Shown: positions 54,337-64,000 of the stretch, one piece after another
Layout: every line of letters begins with the position of its first letter
Position numbering within the stretch: position 1 is the stretch's first letter
Origin: Rhodanobacteraceae bacterium
GTDB lineage: Bacteria > Pseudomonadota > Gammaproteobacteria > Xanthomonadales > SZUA-5
Length of the DNA stretch: 64,000 nt
Reading direction: 5' to 3'
NCBI GenBank assembly: GCA_016717705.1
Contig: JADKFD010000023.1
Location: forward strand, 43,396-107,395
The notes under the pieces: generated by a model
Told to the model about the DNA's origin: nothing
Database searches by the model: none
What the model saw: only the letters and a program-made list of their open reading frames with translations
Translations under genes and position numbers: made by a program

Positions 54337-54981
54337 TCGGGGTCCGGCGGGCATCCCAGGGGTTTCTGGGTGTCCCCGGGCGCGTCGGGGACCTCGTGGC
54401 CGGTCCCAATCGCGCGCCGCCGTTGGCGGCGGACCTGAGCCCGCTGGCCAGCAGCGGGCCGCCTCGTGGTGCGTTCCCGCAGGCTCGTGCACAGGCCACG
54501 ACCTGTCACGCTCCGGGCTGCAACCTGACCCGCGCTCAATCAGCTGTGGGCGCGTTTGAGCTGCTGTCGCCGCGGCAAGCGTCAGCCGCGTCGAGGGCGC
54601 GCTCTCGTCGCCGACGGGCAGCCGCTGGCGAAACTGCGCTTCAGTGAAGATCCAGATCAGAAACTCCTGATCGCCCGCGAGGAAGCTGACGCCCGGCAGT
54701 GCCTGCGCAGCAGCGCGCGGGAAGCGCAGGCGCGTCTCGCGCATGCGCGCCGGAATGTCGTGTTCGATCAGCACGCGGGCAACGTCGTCCGCGTGTTCCG
54801 CTTGCACGTGAAGCACGATGGGTAGACGGGCGTCGGCGGTGCCACTGGCCAGCGCGCCAGCCAGGCGTGGGTCGAAGCGCTGAAGCAAAGTCATGGCCTG
54901 GAGTGCGGCGCTCAGTTGGGCGCTCAAGGCCGATCCGGAGTCCGCGGCTGGCTGCGGCCGTGCGTGATGCGGCGCAGACAT
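54310..54981 (-). CDS. Protein of unknown function after mrcA; end uncertain
   Basis: Its ATG overlaps the mrcA stop (TGATG at 54983-54979), strongly suggesting translational coupling. About 150 residues look genuine (SAALQAMTLLQRFDPRLAGA, IVLHVQAEHADDVARVLIEH, GVSFLAGDQEFLIWIFTEAQ); beyond LIERGSG the sequence is low complexity and may be out of frame. I do not recognise the family. The 3' end meets that of gltA in a region where indels are likely. Confidence 0.5.
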   Translation of the reverse strand: MSAPHHARPQPAADSGSALSAQLSAALQAMTLLQRFDPRLAGALASGTADARLPIVLHVQAEHADDVARVLIEHDIPARMRETRLRFPRAAAQALPGVSFLAGDQEFLIWIFTEAQFRQRLPVGDESAPSTRLTLAAATAAQTRPQLIERGSGCSPERDRSWPVHEPAGTHHEAARCWPAGSGPPPTAARDWDRPRGPRRARGHPETPGMPAGPRSGAAFSGT

Positions 54982-57462
54982 CAGAACACCTCGTACGGAT
55001 CCTGCTTGCCCGATCCCGATGCACTGCGGCCCAGGCGTTCGAGGTCTTCCACGCGGAAAATCTCCATGATCGCCGCCGGATCCGACGCCGAGGTCAGTTG
55101 TCCGCTGCTGCTGTTGATGCGCGCCGTGGTGATGCCGGTGGGCATCGCGGGCAGGGTCTGCGGCACATCCTTGAGCGCCGCACCCATGAAGCTGACCCAC
55201 ATCGGCAGCGCAGTCTTGGCGGCAAACTCGCCGTCGCCCAGCGTCGAAAAGTCGTCGAAACCCATCCAGGTAGTGGCCACCAGCGACTGATTGAAGCCGG
55301 AAAACCAGGCGTCGCGATGCTCGTTGGTGGTGCCGGTCTTGCCGGCCAGATCATTGCGGCCGAGCTCCATCGCCTTGCGGCCGGTACCGCGCTTGACCAC
55401 GTCCATCATCAGCGAGGTGATCAGGTAGGCGTTGCGCGCGTCGATGACGCGCGGCGCCAGTCGCGGCCCGACGGCGCGGCGCGTGTCCGGCGGGCGCCGC
55501 TGGCGCCCGCTGTGGTCGCCGGCGTGTTCGCAAGGGGCGCGTCCCCGGCAAGTACTTCGTCGGCAATCGGATCCAGATCGAACTCCTCGGCAATGCGCTC
55601 CGACACGTGGCGCAGGCGCGCGCCGGGTTGGCGCTGTAGGCCACCTCGCCCTGGCTGTTGTCGATCCGTTCGATCAGGAACGGGTCGACGCGAAAGCCGC
55701 CATTGGCGAACACCGCAAATCCGCGAGCCATGGTCAACGGTGGCGCGGACGCCGTGCCCAGCGCCAGCGACAGGTTCTCCGGCAGGCGCTTGGGGTCGAA
55801 ACCGAAGCGTTCGATGTAGCGTCGCGCATAAGGCACGCCGATGGCATCCAGCACTCGAATCGACACCAGGTTCTTGGAGCGAACCATGGCCTCGCGCAGG
55901 CGGATCGGCCCACTGAAGGTCTGGTTGTCGTTCTGCGGCCGCCACGCCTTCTCGACACCGGGAATTTCGAACACGATCGGCGCATCGTTGACGATCGACG
56001 CTGCAGTGAAGCCCTTGTTGAAGGCCGCCGAGTAGACGAAGGGCTTGAAGCTGGAGCCCGGATTGCGCTCGCTCTGCGTCGCCCGGTTGAACTTGCTGCG
56101 ACCGAAGCTGAAGCCGCCGACCAGGGCCCGGATGCCGCCATTCTCCGGGTCCAGCGCGACCAGCGTGCCCTGCACGGTGGGAATCTGCGTCAGCCGCCAG
56201 AGTCCCGACTCCAGCGCGCGAACCCGGATCACGTCGCCCGGCTGCAGCAGATCGAGCAGCGATTTGGGCGCAGGGCCGCGCTCATCGGCCGAGATGTAGC
56301 GACGCGCCCAGCGCGCCTCGTCGAAGGTCAATGCGCCGGTGGAACCGTCCTGCAACAGCAAGTCCGCGCTTTCGGCGGTCACCGCGACGACCAGTGCCGG
56401 CAACAGGCCGCCAGTACCCGAGAGTCCCTTCAGAACGTGAACTGCGGGCTCATCCGACGTCGCGCCTGCCAGCGCCACATGCGCTTCCGGCCCGCGATAG
56501 CCGTGGCGCTCCTCGTAGTCGGAAAGCGCCTTGCGCAGGGCATCGTTGGCCGCCAGTTGCAGGTTCGAGTCGACGCTGGTGTACACCGAATAGCCGCCGG
56601 TCAGCGCTTCTTCGGCGCCAAGCAACTGCTCAGCCTCCAGCCGCGCCATCTCGGCGACATAGGGCGCTTCCAGTTCGATCGGCAGATCGTGGATATGTGC
56701 GGTCTCCGGCGTTGCCACCGCGGCGGCATAGGTGGCCGCATCGAGGTAGCCGACTTCCAGCATGCGCGACAGCACATAGTTGCGCCGTTCCAGCGATCGC
56801 TGCGGGTTCTGCACTGGATTCAGGTCCGACGGGGCCTTGGGCAAGCCGGCAATCAGTGCCGCCTCGGGCAAGGTGAGCTCCGCCAGCGCCTTGCCGTAGT
56901 AGACCTGCGCGGCCGCGGCGATACCGTAGGCCCGATTGCCGAGGAAGATCTTGTTGAGGTAAAGGCCGAGAATTTCGTCCTTGCTCAGCTCGCGCTCGAT
57001 CTTCAGCGCCAGCAGAATCTCCTTGAGTTTGCGTTCGAGCTTGCGCTCCGGAGACAGGAAGAAATTGCGCGCCAGCTGCATGGTGATGGTGCTGCCGCCC
57101 GACCCGAACTCGCCGCCGGCGCGCACGAATTCCCAGCCCACCCGAGCCATGCCCTGATAGTCGACACCCGGATGCTGATAGAAACGCTCATCCTCGGTGG
57201 CGATGAAAGCCTGCTTGAGAACGTCGGGAACCTCGTCGATCGCCGCCGGAAATCGACGTGCCTCGCCGAAATTCGCGATGAGTTTGCCGTCGCGCGAGTA
57301 GATCTTGAGCGGCACCTGGAAGCGTACATCGCGCAGCGTGGCCACTTCGGGCAGTTGTGGTTCGTAGTGCCGATAGACCAGGTAGATCGCCAGCAAGCCG
57401 AGCAGCGCTGCGACCAGCGTCAGCAGCAACAGCCAGCGCAAGAAGCGTTTGAAGCGTTTCAT
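54981..57462 (-). CDS. mrcA: Penicillin-binding protein 1A MrcA/PonA (two frameshifts)
   Basis: A bifunctional peptidoglycan glycosyltransferase-transpeptidase with an N-terminal membrane anchor (FLRWLLLLTLVAALLGLLAI). The glycosyltransferase domain shows ATEDERFYQHPGVDYQGMAR and GGSTITMQLARNFFLSPERK. The transpeptidase has the SxxK serine in NPGSSFKPFVYSAAFNKG and, after two frame changes, KTGTTNEHRDAWFSG. The first change is near 55610 (PARAC, then VSERIAEEFDLDPIADEVLA in a second frame); the next is near 55480 (then LAPRVIDARNAYLITSLMMD). The repaired length of about 826 residues fits PBP1a. It is divergent from pilM, the standard arrangement in Gammaproteobacteria. Confidence 0.92.
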
Positions 57463-57585
57463 TCAGTACGTGGTCCGGCATCAGGGCAGCGCGCGATTCT
57501 AGGGCACGGATCGGGCCGGTGCAGGGCGCGCGGATGATGATCCTCGCGACTGTGTCAATGTGTGAGCGCACCGACAAACTTCATG

Positions 57586-57614
57586 TTGCCAAGCATTTGA
57601 CTTTGGGATTTAAT
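57586..57614 (+). promoter_or_regulatory. Candidate sigma70 promoter of pilMNOPQ
   Basis: TTGCCA at 57586-57591 and TTTAAT at 57609-57614 with exactly 17 bp between, 50 bp upstream of the pilM start. The surrounding AT content is higher than in the rest of the window. Confidence 0.5.
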
Positions 57615-57664
57615 GTGAAAGCACACGTATCGCTCGTAAGGGCTCGTCGGAAGGGGAAAAATCC

Positions 57665-58723
57665 GTGGGTCTATTCACGCCGAAGAGGCCGCCGCTGGTG
57701 GGAGTTGACATCAGTTCGACGGCTGTAAAGCTCTTGCAGCTCAGTCAATCTGGGGGACGTTACCGTGTGGAACATTACGCGGTAGAGCCGTTGCCACCGA
57801 ACGCTGTGGTCGAAAAGAACATCGTCGAGGTTGAGGCGGTGGGCGAAGCGATCAAGCGGGCAGTGCAGCGCTCGGGCGTCAAGACCAAGTTCGCCGCAGC
57901 CGCGGTGGCAGGGTCTGCGGTCATCACCAAGGTGATCCAGATGCCGGCCGACCTGTCAGAAGAAGACCTGGAAGATCAGATCCAGGTGGAAGCCAACCAG
58001 TACATTCCCTATCCGATCGAGGAAGTCAGTCTTGACTTCGAAGTCCTCGGACCGGTCAAGGACAATCCGGAGAGCGTCAACATCCTGCTCGCGGCCTCGC
58101 GTACCGAGAACGTGGACTTGCGTGTCGCTGCTCTGGAATTGGGGGGGCTGACCGCAAAGGTGGTCGATGTCGAAGCGTTCGCAATGGAGAACGCTTTCCA
58201 GTTGATCGCGGACCAGATGCCGGCCGGACGCGACGGCCTGGTGGCCATCGTCGATGTCGGTGCCACCATGACGTCGTTGAACGTGCTGCGCAACCAGCGC
58301 TCGATCTACACTCGAGAGCAGGTGTTCGGCGGCAAGCAGTTGACCGACGAAGTCATGCGCCGCTACGGCCTGTCGTACGAAGAGGCCGGACTGGCAAAGC
58401 GTCAGGGCGGACTGCCGGAAAGTTACGAAATCGAGGTGCTGGAGCCGTTCAAGGAAGCCATGGTCCAGCAAGTCAGTCGACTGCTGCAGTTCTTCTTTGC
58501 CGGAAGCGAGTTCAATCGCGTCGACCAGATCATCCTGGCCGGCGGGTGCGCCTCGATCAACGGGGTGCAGGAACTGGTTGAAGAGCAGCTCGGGGTGCCG
58601 ACTCAAATCGCATCGCCGGTGGCCAACATGGCGGTGTCTTCAAAGATCCAGGCCTCCTCCTTGGCCGCCGATGCACCGGCGCTGATGATCGTCTGCGGTC
58701 TGGCGCTGAGGAGCTTCGACTAA
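57665..58723 (+). CDS. pilM: Type IV pilus assembly protein PilM
   Basis: 352 residues with an actin/FtsA-like fold that binds the PilN N-terminus on the cytoplasmic face of the inner membrane. Nucleotide-binding segments are VGVDISSTAVKLLQL, AIVDVGATMTSLNVL and QIILAGGCASINGVQE. It starts with GTG preceded by AAGGGGA. It overlaps pilN by one base (TAATG). First gene of pilMNOPQ. Confidence 0.96.
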   Translation: MGLFTPKRPPLVGVDISSTAVKLLQLSQSGGRYRVEHYAVEPLPPNAVVEKNIVEVEAVGEAIKRAVQRSGVKTKFAAAAVAGSAVITKVIQMPADLSEEDLEDQIQVEANQYIPYPIEEVSLDFEVLGPVKDNPESVNILLAASRTENVDLRVAALELGGLTAKVVDVEAFAMENAFQLIADQMPAGRDGLVAIVDVGATMTSLNVLRNQRSIYTREQVFGGKQLTDEVMRRYGLSYEEAGLAKRQGGLPESYEIEVLEPFKEAMVQQVSRLLQFFFAGSEFNRVDQIILAGGCASINGVQELVEEQLGVPTQIASPVANMAVSSKIQASSLAADAPALMIVCGLALRSFD

Positions 58724-59319
58724 TGGCCAGGATCAATCTACTTCCCTGGCGCGAAGAGCGCCGCAAACAGCGCCAGCAGGAATTCTATGTTCTGCTGGGC
58801 GCATCGGCAGTTGCTGCAATTCTCGTTGCCTTCGTCGGCCTGTGGTTCATCGGATCGCAGATCGACGCCCAGAACGAGCGCAACGACACGCTGGCTCGGG
58901 AAATCAAGGCGCTCGATACGCAGATCGCCGAGATCGAGGAGCTCGACCGCCAACGTGACCGTCTGATTGCCCGCAAGACGATCATCGAGCAGTTGCAGGC
59001 CACCCGCTCGCAGATGGTGCACCTGTTCGACGAACTCGTTCGCACCTTGCCTGATGGCGTGAAGCTGGATGCGATCAAGCAGAATGGATCCACACTCACG
59101 CTGAGTGGATTCGCGCAGTCCAATGCGCGGGTTTCGGCATACATGCGCAATCTCGATGCCTCGGCCTGGCTGAAACAGTCGGAAATCATCAGGATCGAGG
59201 CGACCGGGGTGGACAAGACCGTCCCATACCAGTTCTCGCTCAAGGTCAACCTCGAGGATCCGAATGCCGACAAAGGCGAGGCTGACGCCGCGGCAACGAC
59301 CACAGGGGGCACGCCATGA
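58723..59319 (+). CDS. pilN: Type IV pilus assembly protein PilN
   Basis: 198 residues. The N-terminal INLLPWREERRK motif, bound by PilM, is at residues 4-15; one membrane helix at about 25-45; then a coiled coil (LDTQIAEIEELDRQRDRLIA) and a ferredoxin-like periplasmic domain. It dimerises with PilO in the alignment complex that links PilM to the outer-membrane secretin. It overlaps pilO by ATGA. Confidence 0.95.
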   Translation: MARINLLPWREERRKQRQQEFYVLLGASAVAAILVAFVGLWFIGSQIDAQNERNDTLAREIKALDTQIAEIEELDRQRDRLIARKTIIEQLQATRSQMVHLFDELVRTLPDGVKLDAIKQNGSTLTLSGFAQSNARVSAYMRNLDASAWLKQSEIIRIEATGVDKTVPYQFSLKVNLEDPNADKGEADAAATTTGGTP

Positions 59320-59960
59320 GCTTGATCGATGACCTCCGCAGGGCGGACGTCAACAACCTCGGCTCGTCGCCGTTCCCGGTGCAGGCAGTATTCGCGGGCT
59401 TGTTGTTCGCGGTCATCTGCGGTCTGGGTTGGTACATGTACTTCAAGCCCCAGCACGAAGAATTCGATTCGCTGGTCGCCAAGGAAGCGACGCTTCGGGA
59501 GGAGTTCGAGCAGAAACAGGAACGCGCCGCGAACCTCCAGGCTTACCGTGAGCAATTGCAGCAGATCGAACTGGTTCTGCAGCAGATGCTGCGGCAGTTG
59601 CCCGGAAAGACCGAGATGCCTGACCTTCTGGTCGACATTTCCCAGGCTGCGCTGGCCTCCGGAATCACCAATGAACTGTTCGAGCCGCAAGTTGAAATCA
59701 CCAAGGATTTCTACGCGGAGAAGCCCATTTCGCTGCGCATGGTCGGCTCATACCACCAGTTCGGCGACTTCATGAGCAATGTGGCGTCCTTGCCGCGCGT
59801 CGTGATCCTGACCATGCACGACATCTCGCTGAAGACGAACGTGCGGGACGCCAACGCGCCACCCGGGCAATTGATCCTTGAGGGAACGGTGAAGACCTAC
59901 CGTTATCTTGACGAAGACGAGCAGACCGCCGTGGTCGACGGCAGTCACAGGGAGCCCCCG
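59316..59960 (+). CDS. pilO: Type IV pilus assembly protein PilO (no stop before pilP)
   Basis: About 215 residues: a short cytoplasmic start (MSLIDDLRRADVNNLGSSPF), one membrane helix (AVFAGLLFAVICGLGWYMYF), a coiled coil and a periplasmic domain with LRMVGSYHQFGDFMSNVASL. The frame runs without a stop into pilP at 59961. In the other pil junctions here the genes overlap as ATGA, and the TGA at 59962-59964 in another frame would be the expected PilO stop. One base is therefore probably missing just upstream. Confidence 0.9.
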
Positions 59961-60491
59961 ATGAGCCGCTCGCTGAAGGCACTGGGCCTGACTGCACTGG
60001 TGGTGGTCTTGAGCGGTTGCGCACAAAGTCGCAGCGAGCTCGAAGTGTACATCGCCGAAGTGAAGCTGCGGCCGGGACGGCCGCTGCCGCCACTGCCCAA
60101 GATGCAGGAATTCGAAACTTTCGAATATGCCGCGCATGAAATGCGCGACCCGTTCGCAAAAATCGCAGCCGACCAGAGCCAGGAGTCGGACGCGGTAGCA
60201 ACAGGCAGCGGAATACGGCCAGACCGTACGCGGCGCAAGGAAGAACTCGAGGGTTATCCGCTGGATGGTCTCGATATGGTTGGAACCATGGGTGCAGGTG
60301 CCGACATTTTTGGCTTGGTGAGGGATCCGACGGGCGTTGTCCATCGGGTCAGCACCAGCAATTATCTAGGACAGAACGATGGAAAGATTCTCGGGATCTA
60401 CGAGGATCGAATTGAGTTGGTGGAGCTGTTTCCGAACGGACTCGGTGGCTGGGAAGAACGCCGTTCCGCGATTGCTCTTGATGACGAATGA
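59961..60491 (+). CDS. pilP: Type IV pilus assembly lipoprotein PilP
   Basis: 176 residues starting MSRSLKALGLTALVVVLSGC with lipobox LSGC; the Cys would be lipidated. The mature part (RPGRPLPPLPKMQEFETFEY, MRDPF) and the C-terminal beta domain (DMVGTMGAGADIFGLVRDPT) match PilP, which joins PilNO to PilQ. GGGAG lies just before its ATG. If it were truly fused to PilO the lipoprotein signal would be internal, which argues for separate proteins. Confidence 0.92.
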   Translation: MSRSLKALGLTALVVVLSGCAQSRSELEVYIAEVKLRPGRPLPPLPKMQEFETFEYAAHEMRDPFAKIAADQSQESDAVATGSGIRPDRTRRKEELEGYPLDGLDMVGTMGAGADIFGLVRDPTGVVHRVSTSNYLGQNDGKILGIYEDRIELVELFPNGLGGWEERRSAIALDDE

Positions 60492-60512
60492 TGCCTTTTG
60501 GGGGTTGACGAC

Positions 60513-62766
60513 ATGACTGAGAAGAGCCTCTCGCGCATGCTCGGAAGATATTTCGGGCCGAAGCTCCAACAACAATACCGGAAGGCGGAAATCCTGGGCC
60601 TCGCAGCTCTGTGCTTCCTTGCCTCCGGTACCGCCAGCGCCGGCGACGCGCTCAAAGACGTCAGCTTCCAGCCATTGCCCGGAGGGGTGGTGGAGATTGC
60701 GCTGGAACTCGATAGCGGAACGGTGGAGCCGAAGGTCTTTGCGACCAACGACCCTCCACGAATTGCGATTGATCTGGCGGACACCACGAACCAGTTCAAG
60801 GAGCGCATGCTGTCGATCTCGTCCGGTGCCGCCAAGGCGATCACCGCGGTCGAGGCCGGCGGGCGCACCCGCGTCGTGATCGATCTCTTCCGCACCGCTC
60901 CCTACAGTACGCGACGGGAAGGCAAGACCTTGCTGATCCGCGTCGAGAACGGGTTCGCGGACATCGTGTCGAGCAAAACGCCGCTCGATCCGGCCAAGGT
61001 CGTTGCCGCCGCCAACATGGTCGAATTGACGTCAGTCGATTTCCGCCGCGGTAAGGCTGGCGAAGGTCGCTTGATTCTCGGGTTCTCCGGGGACAACGCC
61101 AACGCCAATCTGCGTGAGGAGGCGGGGCGCCTGGTGCTGGACCTGCCCAATGTGTCGCTGCCCGACAAGTTCCGCCACAAACTGGATCTGGTCGACTTTG
61201 CCACACCCGTGGAATCGATTGATGTTCGCGTCCAGGGTGGCGGCACGCGGATGACTTTCACGACCGCGGCCGAATACGAGAAACTGGCTTATCAAGCCGG
61301 TTCCGAGTACGTCGTGGAAATCGCGCCCAAGCGCGAGGAGCCGGCAAAGCGACTGGCAACCGATCCGCCCGTGTACAACGGCAATCGGGTGACTTTCAAC
61401 TTCCAGGACATTCCGGTCCGCTCGGTCCTGCAGTTGGTCGCCGACGTGTCCGAACTCAACATCGTGGTCGCCGACTCGGTGCAGGGGAGTGTGACTCTGC
61501 GTCTGATCAACGTGCCCTGGGATCAGGCGCTGGACATCATCCTGCAGGCGAAAGGTCTCGACAAACGCCGCAATGGCAGCGTGATCTGGGTCGCGCCGAC
61601 CAAGGAAATCGCCGACCGCGAGCAAGCGCTCGAAGACGCCCGAATCGCAATGGAAGTGCGTTCCGAACTCCTGGTCGACTACATCGCGATCAGCTACGGA
61701 AAAGCCGAGGACATCGCCAAGCTGCTGACCACCGATTCCCTGGAAAGCACGACCGCGGCGGAGGCGGTAGCAGAGGACAGCGGCGGTGGTTTGCTATCGC
61801 CGCGCGGATCGGTGAGTTACGACGCGCGAACCAATACGCTGATCGTCAGTGACATACCGGACAAGGTTGCAAAGGTACGCGAGCTGGTGGCAATGCTCGA
61901 CAAGCCGGTGCGCCAGGTACTCATCGAAGCCCGTATCGTCATCGCGCAGGAGGGATTCCGCAAGCAGATCGGAGCGCGCTTTGGCGTTTCCGGTGCCGAT
62001 CAGGACAGCGACGGCAACCTGATTACGGTCGGCGGCAATCTCGCGGCCACCGATTCCATGGCGGGCGTCGGTCTGGCCAATCGGCTCGGCGGCAGTTCCA
62101 GCACCTTGCCGGTTGGCATCGGTGACAGTGCGGGCGGCGGTATCATCACGCCCTCGCGAATCAATAGGCTGAACTTCAACCTGCCGGTGCTCTCCCCGGG
62201 AGCGGGCTCCTTTGCAGCAACGATCCTGGGAGCCAATTACATCCTTGACATGGAATTGTCCGCGCTCGAATCCGAAGATCGCGGTGAATTGCTGTCCAGC
62301 CCCGAAGGTGATCACCGCAGACCAACAGGAAGCGGTCATCAAACAGGGTCAGGAAGTGGGCTATGTCACCATTCAGTCCGCAGGTGGCGGCGTACCCACG
62401 GCGTCGGTCGAATTCAAGGAAATCGTGCTGGAGCTTCTGGTGACGCCGCGCATCACCGCTGACGGGCGGGTGTTCCTTGCCCTCAAGGTGAAAAAGGACA
62501 GTCTCGCCGGGTACATTCAGACGCCGGGCGGTTCGGTGCCGATCATCGACAAGCGTGAAGTGCAAACCGGAGCTCTGGTCGACAATGGGCAAACCGTCGT
62601 GCTTGGCGGCATCTATGAATTCGAACGCAGCGACAGCCTGACCAAGGTTCCGGTGCTGGGCGATATTCCCGCCATTGGCAATTTCTTCCGCAATAAGGAT
62701 CGACGAAACAGCAAGGATGAGCTGCTGATCTTTGTGACGCCGAAAATTCTTGTCGAATCCAAGTAA
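60513..62766 (+). CDS. pilQ: Type IV pilus secretin PilQ (one frameshift)
   Basis: An outer-membrane secretin through which the pilus passes. It starts at 60513 (MTEKSLSRML) or TTG 60498. A signal region (LGLAALCFLASGTASA) is followed by AMIN domains (residues about 45-280), a secretin/TonB short N-terminal domain (VTFNFQDIPVRSVLQLVADV), N-domain repeats and the secretin channel. At about 62300 one extra C (AGCCCCGAAG) turns SSPKVITADQQEA into SSPEGDH. The correct frame continues through QSAGGGVPTASVEFKEIVLE to KILVESK at 62766. The repaired length of about 750 residues is normal. Confidence 0.94.
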
Positions 62767-62814
62767 GACCGACCCCAATTGCAGAGCATGAAGATGAGTA
62801 TCAGGAGAGCGACG

Positions 62815-64000
62815 ATGAGCGCCTGGAAGAAATTTCTGGCCATGGGCTTGGCAAGCGCCCTGCTGGCTGCCTGCGGTGGTGGCGGCGGCGACGGTGGCGG
62901 CTCCCTGTCCGCGCCGGCGGCCGGGAGCATGCGATACGACGTGGTCGGCGGCGTGAGTACACTGCCGTCGAACCGCAGTCAGATTCCGCCTGAGAACAAC
63001 TCCCCATTTTGGGTGCAGTTGAATGTGCGCGTGCTGCGCGCAAACGGTTCGCCGGTTCCCGACGGCACCAATGTCAACATCCGCACCAGCAATGTTCGTA
63101 GTCTCGCGCTGTCGATATTGGATGACCCGGCAACCACCGATCGCAACGAGTTTGCACAGTTCTTCGGCACGGTCTTTGCGCCCACGGTCGCGGGACAGGC
63201 CACGTTCTTCATCCACTCCCAGCTCGATCCGGGATCTGTCGCGATCACCGCATCGACGCCTGATCCCGAACAGCCGTCGCGCACGCTGGAATTGACGATC
63301 CCGTTCACGATCAGCCAGGGTCCGCCGCCGTTCGAGCGCATCCAGATCGAGCCGGCGCGCACCATTCTGCCGGCCAACGTCTTCGGTATCACACCGTTCT
63401 GGGGTTCACCGTTCATCGTCGAAACCACCATCACCCGGCGCAACGTCAGTGGCGATCTCTTGCCGTCGGGCACGGTTCAGGTCTCGCTGAATCCGATCAC
63501 CAACACCGCCTACTCCACGCTCGATGATCCGGCGACTACCGCTATCAATGAGTTCGATCAGCTGATCGGCCAGGGTACGGAAGACATCGTTGCCGGCAAG
63601 CTGACGCTGTTCATCCATTCGTTCAACATCACCGGTCAGGCGACGCAGCCCGGCCCGTTCACGTTGACGATCACAGCTACCGATCCGAGTACCGGCGCCA
63701 ATCTGTCCAAGCAGCAGCTGTTCCAGATCGTTGCTCAGGCACCGCAACTGCCGGCGACCATCGAGATCATTCGCCAGTCGGCGACGCTGTATATCCAGGG
63801 CTCGGGCGGCAACAACACCCTGCTGATGCAGGCTCTGGTCAAGGACGGCGCCGCAGCGCTGATTCCCGACCCGATCGCCGGCGCGACCTTCAACAATGTG
63901 CAATGGGACATCGTCGACCAGGGCGTGAACGGCGGTGAAGTCTTCCGTGGCGTCAATGCAGCCGGTCTGGCCGTCGAAGGCCGTTCGATCCGCGTGCGCA
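62815..64000 (+). CDS. Lipoprotein with Ig-like repeats, cut by the window end
   Basis: At least 395 residues, open to the last base. The start at 62815 has AGGAGA upstream; two earlier in-frame ATG codons exist at 62788 and 62794. The signal and lipobox read MGLASALLAACGGGGG, so the Cys at about residue 20 is lipidated. The mature part is beta-rich with repeated phrases such as NVRVLRANGSPVPDGTNVNI and LDDPATTDRNEFAQF or LDDPATTAINEFDQL, consistent with tandem Ig-like (invasin-like) domains of about 120 residues. It begins 48 bp after pilQ and may be cotranscribed, which hints at a cell-surface or pilus-linked role; that is inference only. Confidence 0.8.
   Translation, partial: MSAWKKFLAMGLASALLAACGGGGGDGGGSLSAPAAGSMRYDVVGGVSTLPSNRSQIPPENNSPFWVQLNVRVLRANGSPVPDGTNVNIRTSNVRSLALSILDDPATTDRNEFAQFFGTVFAPTVAGQATFFIHSQLDPGSVAITASTPDPEQPSRTLELTIPFTISQGPPPFERIQIEPARTILPANVFGITPFWGSPFIVETTITRRNVSGDLLPSGTVQVSLNPITNTAYSTLDDPATTAINEFDQLIGQGTEDIVAGKLTLFIHSFNITGQATQPGPFTLTITATDPSTGANLSKQQLFQIVAQAPQLPATIEIIRQSATLYIQGSGGNNTLLMQALVKDGAAALIPDPIAGATFNNVQWDIVDQGVNGGEVFRGVNAAGLAVEGRSIRVR

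Overview
The window is about 66% GC, gene-dense bacterial chromosome. Gene content suggests a gammaproteobacterium of the Xanthomonadales (Lysobacterales), perhaps near Rhodanobacteraceae. The clues are hemD-hemX-hemY, chorismate mutase-prephenate dehydrogenase TyrA, a pilMNOPQ operon divergent from PBP1a, large Ser/Thr kinase-TPR proteins and many REP-like palindromes. This placement is inference from content; no 16S rRNA gene is present. I see no rRNA, tRNA, CRISPR array, prophage or complete insertion sequence.

Layout. 1-2.6 kb: end of lpxH, a membrane protein and glmU. 2.9-9.0 kb: dusB and a leucine operon on the minus strand (leader peptide and attenuator, leuA, leuC, and a leuD-leuB open frame that looks truncated at the join). 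9.3-16.7 kb: a CBM9-like/beta-barrel outer-membrane protein, tyrA, a CBS protein, an M17 aminopeptidase, a VanZ-like protein and a MidA-like methyltransferase. 16.9-20.3 kb: hemD-hemX-hemY. 20.3-26.4 kb: a kinase-TPR protein convergent with dnaE. 26.6-28.9 kb: a MITE-like element and a YadA-type adhesin. 29.2-32.9 kb: a trans-sulfuration enzyme divergent from an Lrp regulator, then small membrane and secreted proteins and a TlpA-like thioredoxin. 32.9-40.6 kb: an electron-transfer cluster made of an NfnS-like and NfnL-like flavoprotein pair, 2-oxoacid:ferredoxin oxidoreductase KorA and KorB, and a roughly 725-residue protein ending in a ferredoxin-like Cys cluster. 40.9-43.7 kb: a second kinase-TPR protein. 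44-52.6 kb: dienelactone hydrolase, rpoZ, spoT, ridA, recG, a nucleoside hydrolase and rpmE2. 53-64 kb: gltA, mrcA, pilMNOPQ and a lipoprotein cut by the window end.

Two things stand out genome-wide. First, at least ten intergenic spaces are filled by composite elements built from 7-bp tandem repeats in inverted arms around REP-like palindromes. Several abut start or stop codons, including inside the leu operon. Two copies, at 5.5 and 22.7 kb, share arms and interior and so are true dispersed repeats. Second, many conserved genes (dnaE, gltA, mrcA, tyrA, pilQ, hemY and others) carry single-base frameshifts, mostly at G/C runs, and there are two long poly-G tracts. I read most of these as sequence or assembly errors, and I annotate the genes as single products spanning the shifts.

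The best candidate for an undescribed system is the Nfn-Kor-ferredoxin cluster with its unusual last gene. The most unusual sequence structure is the heptamer-armed element family.
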